IMG/VR virus record: IMGVR_UViG_3300028581_001382
Span: 1-64,000 of that record
DNA length: 64,000 bases
Source: a virus
Direction: 5' to 3' (one strand)
Shown: piece by piece, positions 1 through 7,398 of the stretch
Layout of the letters: each line of letters begins with the position of its first letter
Numbering within the stretch: the first letter of the stretch is position 1
Translations under genes and position numbers: made by a program
The notes under the pieces: model-generated
What the model was told of the DNA's origin: nothing
Seen by the model: only the letters and a program-made list of their open reading frames with translations
The model's database searches: none

Positions 1-219
1 TCATTCTTCAACTCCGAAATGTTGTTTAATCTTGCTACCGATATTATAATCGGTCCCTTCGTTTAGTTCCATATGCTCACACGCAATATTAGCACATTCC
101 CTAACAATCAACTCTGCGAACTTTTTACGGAAAATAAATTCCCATTCATCTAAGTCAGTTGTTTCTCGACTAGCATATTGACTAGCCTGGTCTTCAAGTT
201 CTCGAATTCGTTCGTTCAT
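1..219 (-). CDS. Hypothetical protein, 72 aa
   Basis: A small acidic soluble protein with no motif I recognise. It is rich in Glu and Asp and contains two cysteines. Its ATG overlaps the stop of the next upstream gene in an ATGA arrangement, which suggests translational coupling in a minus-strand operon of small early-type genes. It is complete, with its stop codon in the first three bases of the window. No function is assigned. Confidence 0.7.
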   Translation of the reverse strand: MNERIRELEDQASQYASRETTDLDEWEFIFRKKFAELIVRECANIACEHMELNEGTDYNIGSKIKQHFGVEE

Positions 220-431
220 TTGTATTCCTTCACCAAGCGATCCATTTCGCGGTCAAACCCAACAATGGCCCAGGCCTTGGCCTTGAGGCTCTTACGAAGA
301 GCACGTTCACGTTCTGCTTCACCGTCTGCTGTACGGGCAAAGTCTGCCCAGGCATCACTGGCTCTGAAATCACCATCGACCCAACCCAGAGCAATGGAGT
401 ACATTGATAGCAGTTTCATTTCTGGTTTCAT
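216..431 (-). CDS. Hypothetical protein, 71 aa
   Basis: A small charged protein whose C-terminal half is rich in Arg, Lys and Glu (positions 35-71) and probably helical. It contains the short run WADFARTADGEAERERALRK. It overlaps its downstream neighbour by 4 nt and lies 14 nt after the stop of the 62-aa gene upstream. An AAGGAAC stretch before the ATG can serve as ribosome binding site. The family is unknown; genes like this are common in the early regions of T4-like phages. Confidence 0.65.
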   Translation of the reverse strand: MKPEMKLLSMYSIALGWVDGDFRASDAWADFARTADGEAERERALRKSLKAKAWAIVGFDREMDRLVKEYK

Positions 432-445
432 TCTTGTTCCTTAAA

Positions 446-634
446 TTAACGAACGGACAAACGCTTGAACACTGCCATGATCTCAGGCTTGTTCATCAGC
501 TTGTCGAATGCTTCCTGTGGGTTGTAGAACTCACCAGTCTTACGGTCCTGAACCATAGGTGCGTTGAGCTTGTGAATGTTATCGCTAACATACTGGTCAG
601 TCCACTCTTTGAACGATTTAGTGTCTTTGCTCAT
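446..634 (-). CDS. Hypothetical protein, 62 aa
   Basis: A short Lys/Asp-rich soluble protein with the central phrase DRKTGEFYNPQEAFDKLM. It has a clear ribosome binding site (AGGAG about 8 nt before the ATG) and sits about 20-25 nt downstream of a well-formed sigma70-type promoter. It is therefore probably the first gene of an early transcript that also covers the next two small genes. The function is not recognisable. Confidence 0.7.
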   Translation of the reverse strand: MSKDTKSFKEWTDQYVSDNIHKLNAPMVQDRKTGEFYNPQEAFDKLMNKPEIMAVFKRLSVR

Positions 635-660
635 TGTGTGCTCCTGTTCAACATGTATGT

Positions 661-689
661 ATTATAACGCCGAATCAAAGACCTGTCAA
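661..689 (-). promoter_or_regulatory. Early sigma70-type promoter
   Basis: Read on the minus strand there is a perfect TTGACA (689-684), a 17-bp spacer and a perfect TATAAT (666-661). The start site would be near 654, giving a leader of about 20 nt before the ATG at 634. The -35 box overlaps the end of the upstream membrane-protein gene. A consensus promoter of this kind is typical of T4-like early transcription by host RNA polymerase. Confidence 0.75.
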
Positions 690-916
690 CCTCTAGGGTT
701 ATTCAGCTTGTTCAGTGCTTCGAGGTGCTCAGCCTTGCTCAGTTCCAACTCATAGATCATGTGGATCAAGTAGAGCATCATGATCACTGCGGCTCCGATG
801 CCAATGTAGGGCAAGGGCACGAAGATCAATAAGGTGCTGGTTAGGGTACCAGCCAGTACAGCCACACCGAATACCTTGGCCATGTTGCGAATTGCGGTTT
901 GTTTGGGAGTCATCAT
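686..916 (-). CDS. Small two-helix membrane protein, 76 aa
   Basis: Two hydrophobic segments (about residues 15-35 and 38-55, the second with IGIGAAVIMMLYLIHMIYEL) suggest an inner-membrane hairpin protein. The C-terminal tail is charged (SKAEHLEALNKLNNPRG). A strong AAAGGAAA ribosome binding site precedes a double ATG. It has its own TATAAT box about 25 nt upstream. The role is unknown; host membrane takeover or superinfection functions are possible but not shown. Confidence 0.7.
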   Translation of the reverse strand: MMTPKQTAIRNMAKVFGVAVLAGTLTSTLLIFVPLPYIGIGAAVIMMLYLIHMIYELELSKAEHLEALNKLNNPRG

Positions 917-940
917 ATTTCCTTTGTGTCTATGTATGTA

Positions 941-969
941 TTATAGCAAAACGGTTTAACCGTTTTGCT
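941..969 (-). promoter_or_regulatory. TATAAT box with adjoining palindrome
   Basis: A perfect -10 box (TATAAT, 946-941) is followed on its upstream side by a perfect inverted repeat at 947-969, with arms GCAAAACGGTT and AACCGTTTTGC around a single central base. The repeat contains the stop of the GIY-YIG gene. It may be a terminator for that gene, or an operator placed where the -35 box would be. No good TTGACA match is present at the right distance. Confidence 0.45.
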
Positions 970-1300
970 TGACCCGCACATCAGTATTCAGTGCAGGCAT
1001 GTACTGAGCAATCAGCTGTCGTTCCAACTTATGTGCAACTTCTTTGCCACGCACAATGTCAACTATGGTTGACACTATGCTATCAGTACCGGCATTACGA
1101 ATTGCTTCGTACAAAGCCCAGCTCTTGTCTTCAGTGCGGCTGCGATAGATGTGCTTGTTTACACGGCTACGCAGGCTCATCAACACAGTACGCTGAGTCT
1201 TGGCAGTGATACCAATGTAAGTCTCGAACCCGATATGCAAAGCATATACAATATGAGTGCGATCAACACGCTTTTTACGAGTGGCTTTTTTTGCTTCCAT
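956..1300 (-). CDS. GIY-YIG domain protein, 114 aa
   Basis: Matches the GIY-YIG nuclease fold. The N-terminal strands read IVYALHIG (residues 17-24) and TYIGIT (27-32), corresponding to the GIY and YIG elements. A helix with Arg ([10 protein letters not shown]) follows, then LYEAIRNAG and a C-terminal E-x-x-LI-x-x-Y-x-x-x-LN block ([14 protein letters not shown]), which in the family carries the metal-binding Glu and conserved Asn. The first GIY residue is replaced (VYA), so activity is uncertain. It is a domain-only protein with no obvious DNA-recognition region, so a homing role is possible but unproved. The ATG lies 6 nt after a TATAAT box and has no ribosome binding site. Confidence 0.7.
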   Translation of the reverse strand: MEAKKATRKKRVDRTHIVYALHIGFETYIGITAKTQRTVLMSLRSRVNKHIYRSRTEDKSWALYEAIRNAGTDSIVSTIVDIVRGKEVAHKLERQLIAQYMPALNTDVRVKQNG

Positions 1301-1306
1301 ACATGT

Positions 1307-1335
1307 ATTATAGCCGATTTGACGATTTTGGTCAA
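1307..1335 (-). promoter_or_regulatory. Early promoter abutting the GIY-YIG start codon
   Basis: On the minus strand there is a TTGACC -35 box (1335-1330), a 17-bp spacer and a perfect TATAAT (1312-1307). The start codon of the GIY-YIG gene begins at 1300, seven bases after the box, which is where transcription should start. The mRNA would be leaderless or nearly so. Confidence 0.65.
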
Positions 1336-1349
1336 CCGTTTTGCCGGGT

Positions 1350-1367
1350 AAAAAAGCCTACTTTTTT
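1350..1367 (-). terminator. Possible A/T-rich terminator hairpin
   Basis: A 7-bp stem (AAAAAAG / CTTTTTT, 4-nt loop) lies in the gene-free stretch downstream of the 120-aa gene that ends at 1427. Almost all pairs are A:T, so the hairpin is weak. A further stretch at 1400-1450 is very A+T rich and I see no gene in it. Confidence 0.3.
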
Positions 1368-1426
1368 GTGGCGTTTTTACAACAAATTTAGTGTGAGTTT
1401 CTCACAACATATAATATTATCAATTA

Positions 1427-1789
1427 TTATTGAGTATAATTCTCGAGAAACTGATTTAAATCCCCATAAAGATTAGCTAAAAATGCTTCTTTTGATCCGT
1501 AGAATTTAATGCTGGGATTTTTTCTATCTATATTAAGATAATATGGATCTTGTAATCGTTGATCCAATTGTACTAATAGTTTGGGACGTATTTGTTCAGG
1601 TCGAATATCAAAATTATAATGCTCGATATTCATTCGTTGCATTGCAATATAACCATGAGCACTGAGACGCATACCTGCACCTTGACGAGAATTTCGCCAC
1701 CATGTTTGCATGGCCCAATCTAATCCTGGACGCTGAGATTCAGGAAACTGCCTGATCAGTGCTTCAGTAATGGCTTGTTTATTTCGCAT
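1427..1789 (-). CDS. Conserved hypothetical phage protein, 120 aa
   Basis: A soluble protein with two Trp-rich stretches (GLDWAMQTWWRNSRQG) and a C-terminal region, SIKFYGSKEAFLANLYGDL. It has the feel of a conserved T4-like phage core protein, but I cannot place it in a named family. Its ATG overlaps the 3' end of the upstream 98-aa gene by 11 nt, so the two are likely co-translated. The first ATG is taken as start. Confidence 0.6.
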   Translation of the reverse strand: MRNKQAITEALIRQFPESQRPGLDWAMQTWWRNSRQGAGMRLSAHGYIAMQRMNIEHYNFDIRPEQIRPKLLVQLDQRLQDPYYLNIDRKNPSIKFYGSKEAFLANLYGDLNQFLENYTQ

Positions 1790-2075
1790 TGGGGTATATT
1801 TTATCCCCTTGTTTGAGCAATACTACAGAAAACTTATCAGTGCGAAACTGAATGTTTAGTTTTCTAGCCAAATTGATTGCATGTCCTTTATTTGAAAAAG
1901 ATACTTTTTTATACTTGGGACCTGGATACTGAGTGAGTAAATTTGAAGTCTTGAGATTGATTGGTCGATTATCAAAGAACACTGCCCAGATACCTTCGCT
2001 GGCCAATACCTGTTCAGTTTTATAGGTCTGCTTGTTGGTGTTCTCTATTAACACTGATGGTTTGGGGCGGCTCAT
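1779..2075 (-). CDS. Conserved hypothetical phage protein, 98 aa
   Basis: A basic protein with the stretch ASEGIWAVFFDNRPINLKTS and a Lys-rich middle (GPKYKKVSFSNKGHAINLAR). The family is unknown. Its AGGAGT ribosome binding site is buried in the 3' arm of a 12-bp perfect hairpin that also holds a late-promoter box in its loop. This suggests that translation is off on early read-through mRNA and on when transcription starts at the late promoter. Confidence 0.6.
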   Translation of the reverse strand: MSRPKPSVLIENTNKQTYKTEQVLASEGIWAVFFDNRPINLKTSNLLTQYPGPKYKKVSFSNKGHAINLARKLNIQFRTDKFSVVLLKQGDKIYPNAK

Positions 2076-2082
2076 CCATTAT

Positions 2083-2116
2083 ACTCCTACATTTATTTAT
2101 GCAAAAATGTAGGAGT
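2083..2116 (-). promoter_or_regulatory. RBS-sequestering hairpin with a late promoter in its loop
   Basis: Perfect inverted repeat: arms ACTCCTACATTT (2083-2094) and AAATGTAGGAGT (2105-2116) with a 10-nt loop. On the minus strand the downstream arm contains AGGAGT, the ribosome binding site of the gene starting at 2075. CATAAATA (2101-2094), a T4-type late box, spans the loop and the arm edge. A transcript started from it would lack the upstream arm. The same logic is known for T4 genes e, soc and I-TevI. Confidence 0.65.
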
Positions 2117-2118
2117 AT

Positions 2119-2328
2119 TTAGAAGTCTTTCCCGCCCAGTTCCACAGTAATAACTTGTTCTTTTTGTGCAGTCAACAGCTGAGTTTGCAGTTCTGTTATG
2201 GCCAACAACATCTTGGTTATGTCAGCATGCAAGTCCTTGGCATCTCGAATTGGCATCATGAATTCACGTTGTCCACGTGCTTCATGTGCCTTTACTGAAT
2301 CAATGAATCGATTAATGTGTATACTCAT
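2119..2328 (-). CDS. Hypothetical protein, 69 aa
   Basis: A small protein with a probable C-terminal coiled coil (DITKMLLAITELQTQLLTAQ, residues 36-55) after a charged N-terminus. Its ATG overlaps the stop of the upstream methyltransferase gene by 4 nt. It is followed by the 12-bp hairpin at 2083-2116, which may also act as a transcript end or processing site. No function is inferred. Confidence 0.65.
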   Translation of the reverse strand: MSIHINRFIDSVKAHEARGQREFMMPIRDAKDLHADITKMLLAITELQTQLLTAQKEQVITVELGGKDF

Positions 2329-2864
2329 TTTTTAATACCATAAAAATATAAATCTTGAAGTTCCCAATTTACTGTTCTAAAATTCCATTCATTGAAATGA
2401 AGATTAAAATCAATCTTGCTGGTAAAATCTTCGGCAGTTAAATTTTTGTAGTATTCCCATCCGATACTGGTAGTTAACGAGTGCGTGGGCGATGTTCTTG
2501 ATGTACCGTGTTCTTCACGGCCAGTAGTGGCACAAGTGAATATCACTATCCCATTATGTTTGCACATTCTTATCATGTTGATGAATGTTTCTAACCAATA
2601 AGGATTGTGCTCAAAACATTCTGCAGAAATTACCACATCAAAATGATTTGATGGACCATCAAACTCCTGCCCGCCTACAACTATATCTACTCCGTTACCA
2701 GGAGCAACATCTAATCCAATGTGCTGCGATGTATTTTGAATTATAGATCGAATTGACCCATTTACATCATAGCTTCCTACTTCTAAAAGTTTTGGAAATT
2801 TAAAGAAATCAGGAAATCGATCTCTAATTTCCTCAACGAATTTTTGTTGTAATGAATGCGACAT
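2325..2864 (-). CDS. Class I SAM-dependent methyltransferase, 179 aa
   Basis: Rossmann-type methyltransferase. Motif I is LLEVGSYDVNGSIR (about residues 26-39), motif II carries the acidic residue in HIGLDVAPGNGVD, and motif IV reads FDVVISAECFEHN with EHNPYWLETFINM behind it. The later strand is GIVIFTCATTG. This resembles the small-molecule or sugar methyltransferases often present in phage decoration regions. The substrate is unknown. It lies 5 nt downstream of the MazG-like gene. Confidence 0.8.
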   Translation of the reverse strand: MSHSLQQKFVEEIRDRFPDFFKFPKLLEVGSYDVNGSIRSIIQNTSQHIGLDVAPGNGVDIVVGGQEFDGPSNHFDVVISAECFEHNPYWLETFINMIRMCKHNGIVIFTCATTGREEHGTSRTSPTHSLTTSIGWEYYKNLTAEDFTSKIDFNLHFNEWNFRTVNWELQDLYFYGIKK

Positions 2865-2869
2865 AATTA

Positions 2870-3250
2870 TCAGGAGAACTTGTTAAAAGCACCCTTCTTT
2901 TTCAAGAATGGTTTCAAGTTTGGTGGTTCCCATCCTTGTGGTTTGAGTACTTTACCATCTTCACGCTTGCGCACCTTGCCTGTTCCTTTATCGATCTTGG
3001 CAAAGTTAGTAGCCATAACTTCTTTCCAAGCACCTTCGGCATCCCAACCTGCGCTGTGTATAGCACCAATTGTAACAACTAGGATATCAATAAGTGCATC
3101 TAGCGTTTCGATATCGTCGTCTGCATCTTTGAGCTCTTGGTATTCCTCATCGATTAGATCCATATACATATCGAACTGTGCTTGATCGCCTGTGACATTT
3201 TGGTCACAGGCTTTCATAAATTTTTCTTGGTCACGGAAGAGGTTTGACAT
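2870..3250 (-). CDS. MazG/HisE-like nucleotide pyrophosphohydrolase, 126 aa
   Basis: All-alpha NTP pyrophosphatase fold. The metal-binding pattern is visible as LIDEEYQELKDADDD (an E-E-x-x-E type motif, about residues 28-42) followed by LDALIDILVV, which supplies the downstream D. The C-terminal tail NFAKIDKGTGKVRKREDGKV is characteristic of phage members. Such enzymes hydrolyse nucleoside triphosphates or phosphoribosyl-ATP and are common in T4-like marine phages, where effects on nucleotide pools or ppGpp have been proposed. I chose the ATG at 3250 because the family sequence begins there; a longer frame upstream is a shadow of the neighbouring gene. Confidence 0.75.
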   Translation of the reverse strand: MSNLFRDQEKFMKACDQNVTGDQAQFDMYMDLIDEEYQELKDADDDIETLDALIDILVVTIGAIHSAGWDAEGAWKEVMATNFAKIDKGTGKVRKREDGKVLKPQGWEPPNLKPFLKKKGAFNKFS

Positions 3251-3689
3251 TGGCTTCTTCTTTGGTATAAAATGGACCTTGATACGGATAACGTTCCAAG
3301 GTAATGAGTTTAGGGCTTTGTACAATGCACCAAGTTCGGCGTTGTTTGACCTGATACCAGCCAGCTGCAAACCACGAACGTGACTTGCGATTCTTGGTAT
3401 ACAATGGCAATTTATGTTGCACATCCCAGATGGGATTGTACACTCGAGATCCAGACGGATATCCTTGTACTTGATAGCTAGCAGGTTCCTGGTTAGGTTT
3501 GTTTCCTACTGCTGGAAATTCAATATCGACCTGTTTGCGGATCATTGCAATGGTCTTAAATGGCATGACCTTGTCATTAATACGCACTGCAAAGCCATCT
3601 CCTGTGGCTTCAATATTACCAATTTTTTTATTATCCTGTGTAAGGATGTAAAACTGATCCTTGATCACGGGTTTAGCTATGATGCTCAT
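3231..3689 (-). CDS. Conserved hypothetical protein, 152 aa
   Basis: A basic protein with an N-terminal beta-rich part (DQFYILTQDNKKIGNIEATG) and an aromatic C-terminal part (SRSWFAAGWYQVKQRRTW, then LITLERYPYQGPFYTKEEA). I do not recognise the family. It overlaps the RNase H gene upstream by 17 nt and the MazG-like gene downstream by 20 nt, so it sits inside a replication and nucleotide-metabolism operon. Confidence 0.65.
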   Translation of the reverse strand: MSIIAKPVIKDQFYILTQDNKKIGNIEATGDGFAVRINDKVMPFKTIAMIRKQVDIEFPAVGNKPNQEPASYQVQGYPSGSRVYNPIWDVQHKLPLYTKNRKSRSWFAAGWYQVKQRRTWCIVQSPKLITLERYPYQGPFYTKEEANVKPLP

Positions 3690-4683
3690 CTAGTGTTCCT
3701 TTATATGTTTCGTTGAGCCAACGAGCATATTGCTCTGCTGACTCGGATATCTTGTTGAGGTCGTATTTGCCACAGAACTTCATAAATCTCACACCAACTT
3801 GACCAATGTCTTTGTGGCTGATCTGTTCACGTATTGCACCGTCCACTTTGGCTTTGATATCTTCTGGCTGTGCAGTTAAATCAATCAACACACGATTGCG
3901 TTCGTAGTCGTCCTTTACACGATGCTCCTCACCGTTGTGATCAGACCATCTTTGTAACATGAGATTATTCCACGAATAGCCTTTACTGTTACGATCTTCA
4001 AATGCTTCTTGCAAGCCAACTTTGTTTTTGGTGCCTTTGGTTCGCACACCAGGATATGCACTAAAGACGTTGTCTGAGGTGTCGCCGCGCATACATTTTT
4101 CAAACAGCAACCATTCGGGATCAGGAATAGTTTTGTCTGTCTTGGTCTTTTTATCTTGCACACGTCGGCCCTTGGCATCAAATATACCAGTGATTGTGTG
4201 AAGCTCGTCAGTGATGCCATTATATTGGCTAACGTTGGGTGCCAGCAATTGTATAAAATCAGTGTCTGATGAAATGATATAGTGCTCGTCTTGCGGGTGC
4301 AAAGCTATCCAGCGAGCAATAACGTCGTCGGCTTCGGCTTCTGGATGTCGGATAACGCTACAATTAGTACCGTCAGCCAAATATTTAGTGAGACTATCGT
4401 AAGTCTCCCAAAACAATTTATCCTCTTCTTGTTCTGTGTCGGACAATGCGGCACGAGCCACAGCACGATTCTTCTTGTAAGGCGCATAAAAGTCCTTGCG
4501 CCATGAGCGACCTTCTAAACAGAACACCACGTGGTCTGCTTGAAATTGTTTGTGTACTTTGTTTACACTGCTCATCACAATATGTAAAGCATATCCTACT
4601 TTTTCCCATGCATCGGCAGCACGGAAAACAGAGTGTCGAGCACGAAAAAAAGTGTTAGCTGTATCAATCAAAAGATATCGCAT
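3673..4683 (-). CDS. rnh: T4-type RNase H / FEN-family 5' nuclease, 336 aa
   Basis: FEN/PIN nuclease similar in length and layout to T4 RNase H. Metal-binding acidic clusters are visible: LLIDTANTFFRAR at the N-terminus, EAEADDVIARW (about residues 115-125), IISSDTDFIQLL (about 134-145) and CMRGDTSDNV (about 200-209), followed by a helix-hairpin-helix-like region (YPGVRTKGTKNKVG). In T4 the enzyme removes RNA primers and short DNA from lagging-strand fragments. It is co-transcribed with the MazG-like and SGNH-like genes, and its 5' end overlaps the SGNH gene by 20 nt. Confidence 0.85.
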   Translation of the reverse strand: MRYLLIDTANTFFRARHSVFRAADAWEKVGYALHIVMSSVNKVHKQFQADHVVFCLEGRSWRKDFYAPYKKNRAVARAALSDTEQEEDKLFWETYDSLTKYLADGTNCSVIRHPEAEADDVIARWIALHPQDEHYIISSDTDFIQLLAPNVSQYNGITDELHTITGIFDAKGRRVQDKKTKTDKTIPDPEWLLFEKCMRGDTSDNVFSAYPGVRTKGTKNKVGLQEAFEDRNSKGYSWNNLMLQRWSDHNGEEHRVKDDYERNRVLIDLTAQPEDIKAKVDGAIREQISHKDIGQVGVRFMKFCGKYDLNKISESAEQYARWLNETYKGTLDEHHS

Positions 4684-5380
4684 TGGGATCCAATATATTG
4701 TTTTCTATACAGTATTGTAACACAAATTCAGCCCAAAAGCAATGAGCGTCTTTACCAAAATGCCAAGAGCCGGCGCTGACAGGTTCAAATTGATCACGCA
4801 GAATCTCATTGTAAGTGAATTCTGAATACGGTGCTATGTATGAATCTTTCCAATCCAGCTGGCGGGTAACACGGTCAAACGAATTGTTGCCGTTGAAAAA
4901 CACATGTGGTATCTTCATAGCATCCAGTTCCTGATGCAGTTGCCAAATCTCTTGATGCCAGTATTGTTGACGCTGATTCCAATCCACATTAACTACAAAA
5001 TGTCGATACTGATCTTGCAACTGTTCAGGAACCCAATCTAGTCCTGAGCTACCTACTTGCAAGTATTTGCCATTATGCATCCACTCTTCTCGTTCCCACG
5101 TGCTCCACTGTATGATTGCCACAGCTGATTCCCAAGGATGCAAACTTTGCATCCAAGCTCGCGTGGTGCGTAGAATTCTGTAGTTAGAAGCAGCAGATTC
5201 AGCATCACAAATTAGTTCAACACCTAACTTGTTGGCCAATTGTTGCCCCCAGCTTACAGCTAAGTTAGCAGGATGTGGTCGGCGTCCTAGTTCAGGATAG
5301 CCGTCGTCCTCAGCAAATGCAGCAGGTGACACTGCTTCGGCACCTGCTGTATGGCTGTCACCGTTCACGTATAGTTTCAC
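4664..5380 (-). CDS. SGNH/GDSL-like hydrolase-fold protein, 238 aa
   Basis: The N-terminus MKLYVNGDSHTAGAEA carries the G-D-S block of SGNH hydrolases. Near the C-terminus WHFGKDAHCFWAEFV supplies a D-x-x-H pair (KDAH), so the Ser-Asp-His set appears complete. The middle has IIQWSTWEREEW and HVFFNGNNSF. Proteins of this shape recur in T4-like marine phages. Esterase or lipase-type activity on acetylated glycans is possible; the substrate is unknown. The start overlaps the upstream gene in an ATGA arrangement. Confidence 0.65.
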   Translation of the reverse strand: MKLYVNGDSHTAGAEAVSPAAFAEDDGYPELGRRPHPANLAVSWGQQLANKLGVELICDAESAASNYRILRTTRAWMQSLHPWESAVAIIQWSTWEREEWMHNGKYLQVGSSGLDWVPEQLQDQYRHFVVNVDWNQRQQYWHQEIWQLHQELDAMKIPHVFFNGNNSFDRVTRQLDWKDSYIAPYSEFTYNEILRDQFEPVSAGSWHFGKDAHCFWAEFVLQYCIENNILDPNAISFD

Positions 5381-5808
5381 GATACTTCAGTTCGACCGTT
5401 GCCAACATCGGTGCTGCGTACCCACATACCACTCTTGGCCATGGCTTCTTCTTGTTCCCAAGTTTCCATTACCACATGTCGACACACATTTTGAAACCAT
5501 CGATCCACTATTTCAGCATCGGTATCATCCTTCTTGATCATGTATCCAGCTTTGACCAGCCGCGCTACAAAAATCTCATTCCAGTCCAGTTCAAATGCAC
5601 CTTGATGCAAGTTGTCTAGATCCACATCCATGCTGAGAATGTTCACATAGGGCAAGTTATTCTCAGTGGCCTGTTGCTTGGCTGTTTTGGATTCTTCCTT
5701 AGCAGGGCCTGTTCGAGCTCGAGCCTTAGGCGGAGTCACTGCAGGCCCAGGCGGCTTGGGTTCTGCAACGGTGTTGGGTTTCTTTCGAAACATATCAAAA
5801 AATGCCAT
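5377..5808 (-). CDS. Conserved hypothetical protein, 143 aa
   Basis: Two parts: a Pro/Ala/Lys-rich, probably disordered N-terminus (residues 9-45, for example PKPPGPAVTPPKARARTGPA) and a folded C-terminal part with LPYVNILSMDVDLDNLHQG and FVARLVKAGYMIKKDDTD. I recognise it only as a type of conserved protein from T4-like marine phages; the function is unknown. It is coupled to the SGNH-like gene by an ATGA overlap and lies 1 nt after the DUF2452-like gene. Confidence 0.6.
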   Translation of the reverse strand: MAFFDMFRKKPNTVAEPKPPGPAVTPPKARARTGPAKEESKTAKQQATENNLPYVNILSMDVDLDNLHQGAFELDWNEIFVARLVKAGYMIKKDDTDAEIVDRWFQNVCRHVVMETWEQEEAMAKSGMWVRSTDVGNGRTEVS

Positions 5809-5809
5809 A

Positions 5810-6277
5810 TTATTCCTCTTTTACTTCTACCCAGGTATAATCGCCCAGCCACTTGACTTGGGTAATATATTCGTAATTTTTAGGAGCACTGCTGCTCCAG
5901 TCATTGGGGCCTAATTTAGCCAAGATGGTTTTGTTTTTGTTAGTATCAAACGCCAACCAGTAGGTCTGACCGTGATAAGTCTGGAACTGATATTCGGCAG
6001 CATGAACTGCATCTGTTATTTCTAATCGACGTTTAATTTCTTGTGCTTGTGATTCTAACACTCGAACCAGATCCATGATGCGATTGTATTCTTGTTGAGA
6101 ATGCATTCTGGCAACATTGAGCATGATGTCCTTTTGTTTTTCAACAGGCACAAGATCAAACTTAGGACCCAGGGTGGACGTGGCGTACGGCGTTACATTT
6201 CTGTTGAGGAAATGTATCAGCGAACCAGTTGATTCACTATCAAAACTGCTGACACCATTGGCTGAATTCTTGGTCAT
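5810..6277 (-). CDS. DUF2452-like protein, 155 aa
   Basis: The central helix LVRVLESQAQEIKRRLEITD is followed by YQFQTYHGQTYWLAFDTNKN, LAKLGPNDW and a C-terminal beta strand. This order resembles the DUF2452 family of phage and bacterial proteins, whose role is not known. It is placed in the minus-strand operon just upstream of the 143-aa gene. An AAAGTGG stretch before the ATG is the only weak ribosome binding site. Confidence 0.55.
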   Translation of the reverse strand: MTKNSANGVSSFDSESTGSLIHFLNRNVTPYATSTLGPKFDLVPVEKQKDIMLNVARMHSQQEYNRIMDLVRVLESQAQEIKRRLEITDAVHAAEYQFQTYHGQTYWLAFDTNKNKTILAKLGPNDWSSSAPKNYEYITQVKWLGDYTWVEVKEE

Positions 6278-6301
6278 TTTGATATATGTCCACTTTTTCT
6301 A

Positions 6302-6550
6302 TTATCGTTTTATTTGCCACAACAAATATTCAAATTTGCTTATGTAGTATACATCATCAATTGGGTCGCCGGGTCCTGAGATAATTCTAGATCCTTTGTA
6401 ACACCAAGTAAGCCATAGTCGATCTCTAGAAAAGTAACAATTTCTTGGCCATAAACAAAAATTCAAACGCCAGTTGCGTATTTGATTTAGGCCCCATTCT
6501 TGATATTGAAACTCTTGACTCACCGGGTGATCAAGCATTAAGTACCCCAC
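6302..6550 (-). CDS. Hypothetical protein, 82 aa
   Basis: A small Trp- and Tyr-rich protein (NWRLNFCLWPRNCYFSRDRL, then LWLTWCYKGSRIISGPGDPI). The conserved-looking ordering of aromatic and charged residues suggests a folded domain, but the family is not recognised. Its start lies inside the 3' end of queE (13 nt overlap), so it is probably translated by coupling with queE. Confidence 0.6.
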   Translation of the reverse strand: MGYLMLDHPVSQEFQYQEWGLNQIRNWRLNFCLWPRNCYFSRDRLWLTWCYKGSRIISGPGDPIDDVYYISKFEYLLWQIKR

Positions 6551-7398
6551 TCGTTCTTGAACAATGGTACTTGCAATCGGTCACTGTAACGTAAACCTGC
6601 GTTCATGGCCATAATAGCCACAGCCTTGTTATTCAATGAGTAAACACTTTCTACACCGCCCACTGGCATCAAGTACACATGTCCTTTGAATCCTGCAGAA
6701 CGGAATGCAGCAATAGCACACTCAGCATCAGCAAAGTCTTGTTCGGTAGCAATAACAAATTTCAAATATGTTGTACCAACAGATTCATACTCACACACAA
6801 TTTCTGGGCAGATAGCATCTTCCCACTTCTCACCACTACAAGGAAGTTTAGCACTAACTGAGAATGTGATCTCACGAGATGTAAATGGAGGATTTGTACC
6901 CCACTGTTTTAGAAACTCTTTAAACTCCGGAGAGAGCTTTTGAGTACCATTTGTTTCAAAAGTAATTTCTTTCAGCTTCAACATCTTTTCGTGATTCAAC
7001 AAGTCTGGATAAGCACGTTGCCAACCTAGCAATGGCTCACCACCGGTGATAACAAGATGCTCATCCTTCCATTCCCCGTGCGGAATGATTTCCACAATAC
7101 GATCTACAATGGCTTCGCTGGTTAGCATGGGACTCAACTCTTTAAAGTCTGGATGCCAACTAGCATAACTGTCACATCCTGTGCTAACCAGCGGAAGTTC
7201 ATTATACTCTTTAAATGGATGCATGGCATGCATGACTGCAATTTCTTCTGTTTCCTTGCTTAGTTTGCCTCGTGGCATACCAAATCCTGCACATTTGAAG
7301 TTGCATCCAAACACACGCAAGAACACACTGGGCACCCCCATATAACGCCCCTCACCTTGGATACTATAAAACAGTTCAGCTACTTTAAGTTTACTCAT
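6538..7398 (-). CDS. queE: 7-carboxy-7-deazaguanine synthase QueE (radical SAM)
   Basis: The start MSKLKVAELFYSIQGEG is the signature N-terminus of QueE. The radical SAM cysteines appear in the phage form: VFGCNFKCAGFGMP followed later by VSTGCDSYASW instead of the compact bacterial spacing. LVITGGEPLLGWQ is the glycine-rich SAM-binding strand, and ITFETNGTQ follows. QueE converts 6-carboxytetrahydropterin into CDG, the first 7-deazaguanine base of the queuosine/archaeosine/DNA-modification pathway. In this window it belongs with queD, folE and the DpdA-like gene. It is ATGA-coupled with the upstream methyltransferase. Confidence 0.88.
   Translation of the reverse strand: MSKLKVAELFYSIQGEGRYMGVPSVFLRVFGCNFKCAGFGMPRGKLSKETEEIAVMHAMHPFKEYNELPLVSTGCDSYASWHPDFKELSPMLTSEAIVDRIVEIIPHGEWKDEHLVITGGEPLLGWQRAYPDLLNHEKMLKLKEITFETNGTQKLSPEFKEFLKQWGTNPPFTSREITFSVSAKLPCSGEKWEDAICPEIVCEYESVGTTYLKFVIATEQDFADAECAIAAFRSAGFKGHVYLMPVGGVESVYSLNNKAVAIMAMNAGLRYSDRLQVPLFKNEWGT

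Noticed and set aside
2078-2083. TATAAT on the minus strand before the 98-aa gene
   Set aside because: It falls between the ribosome binding site and the ATG, so it cannot start that gene's message; taken as chance.
3251-3424. Longer MazG-like protein starting at 3424
   Set aside because: The extra 58 residues do not resemble the family and lie over the 152-aa gene in another frame; the family start at 3250 is used.
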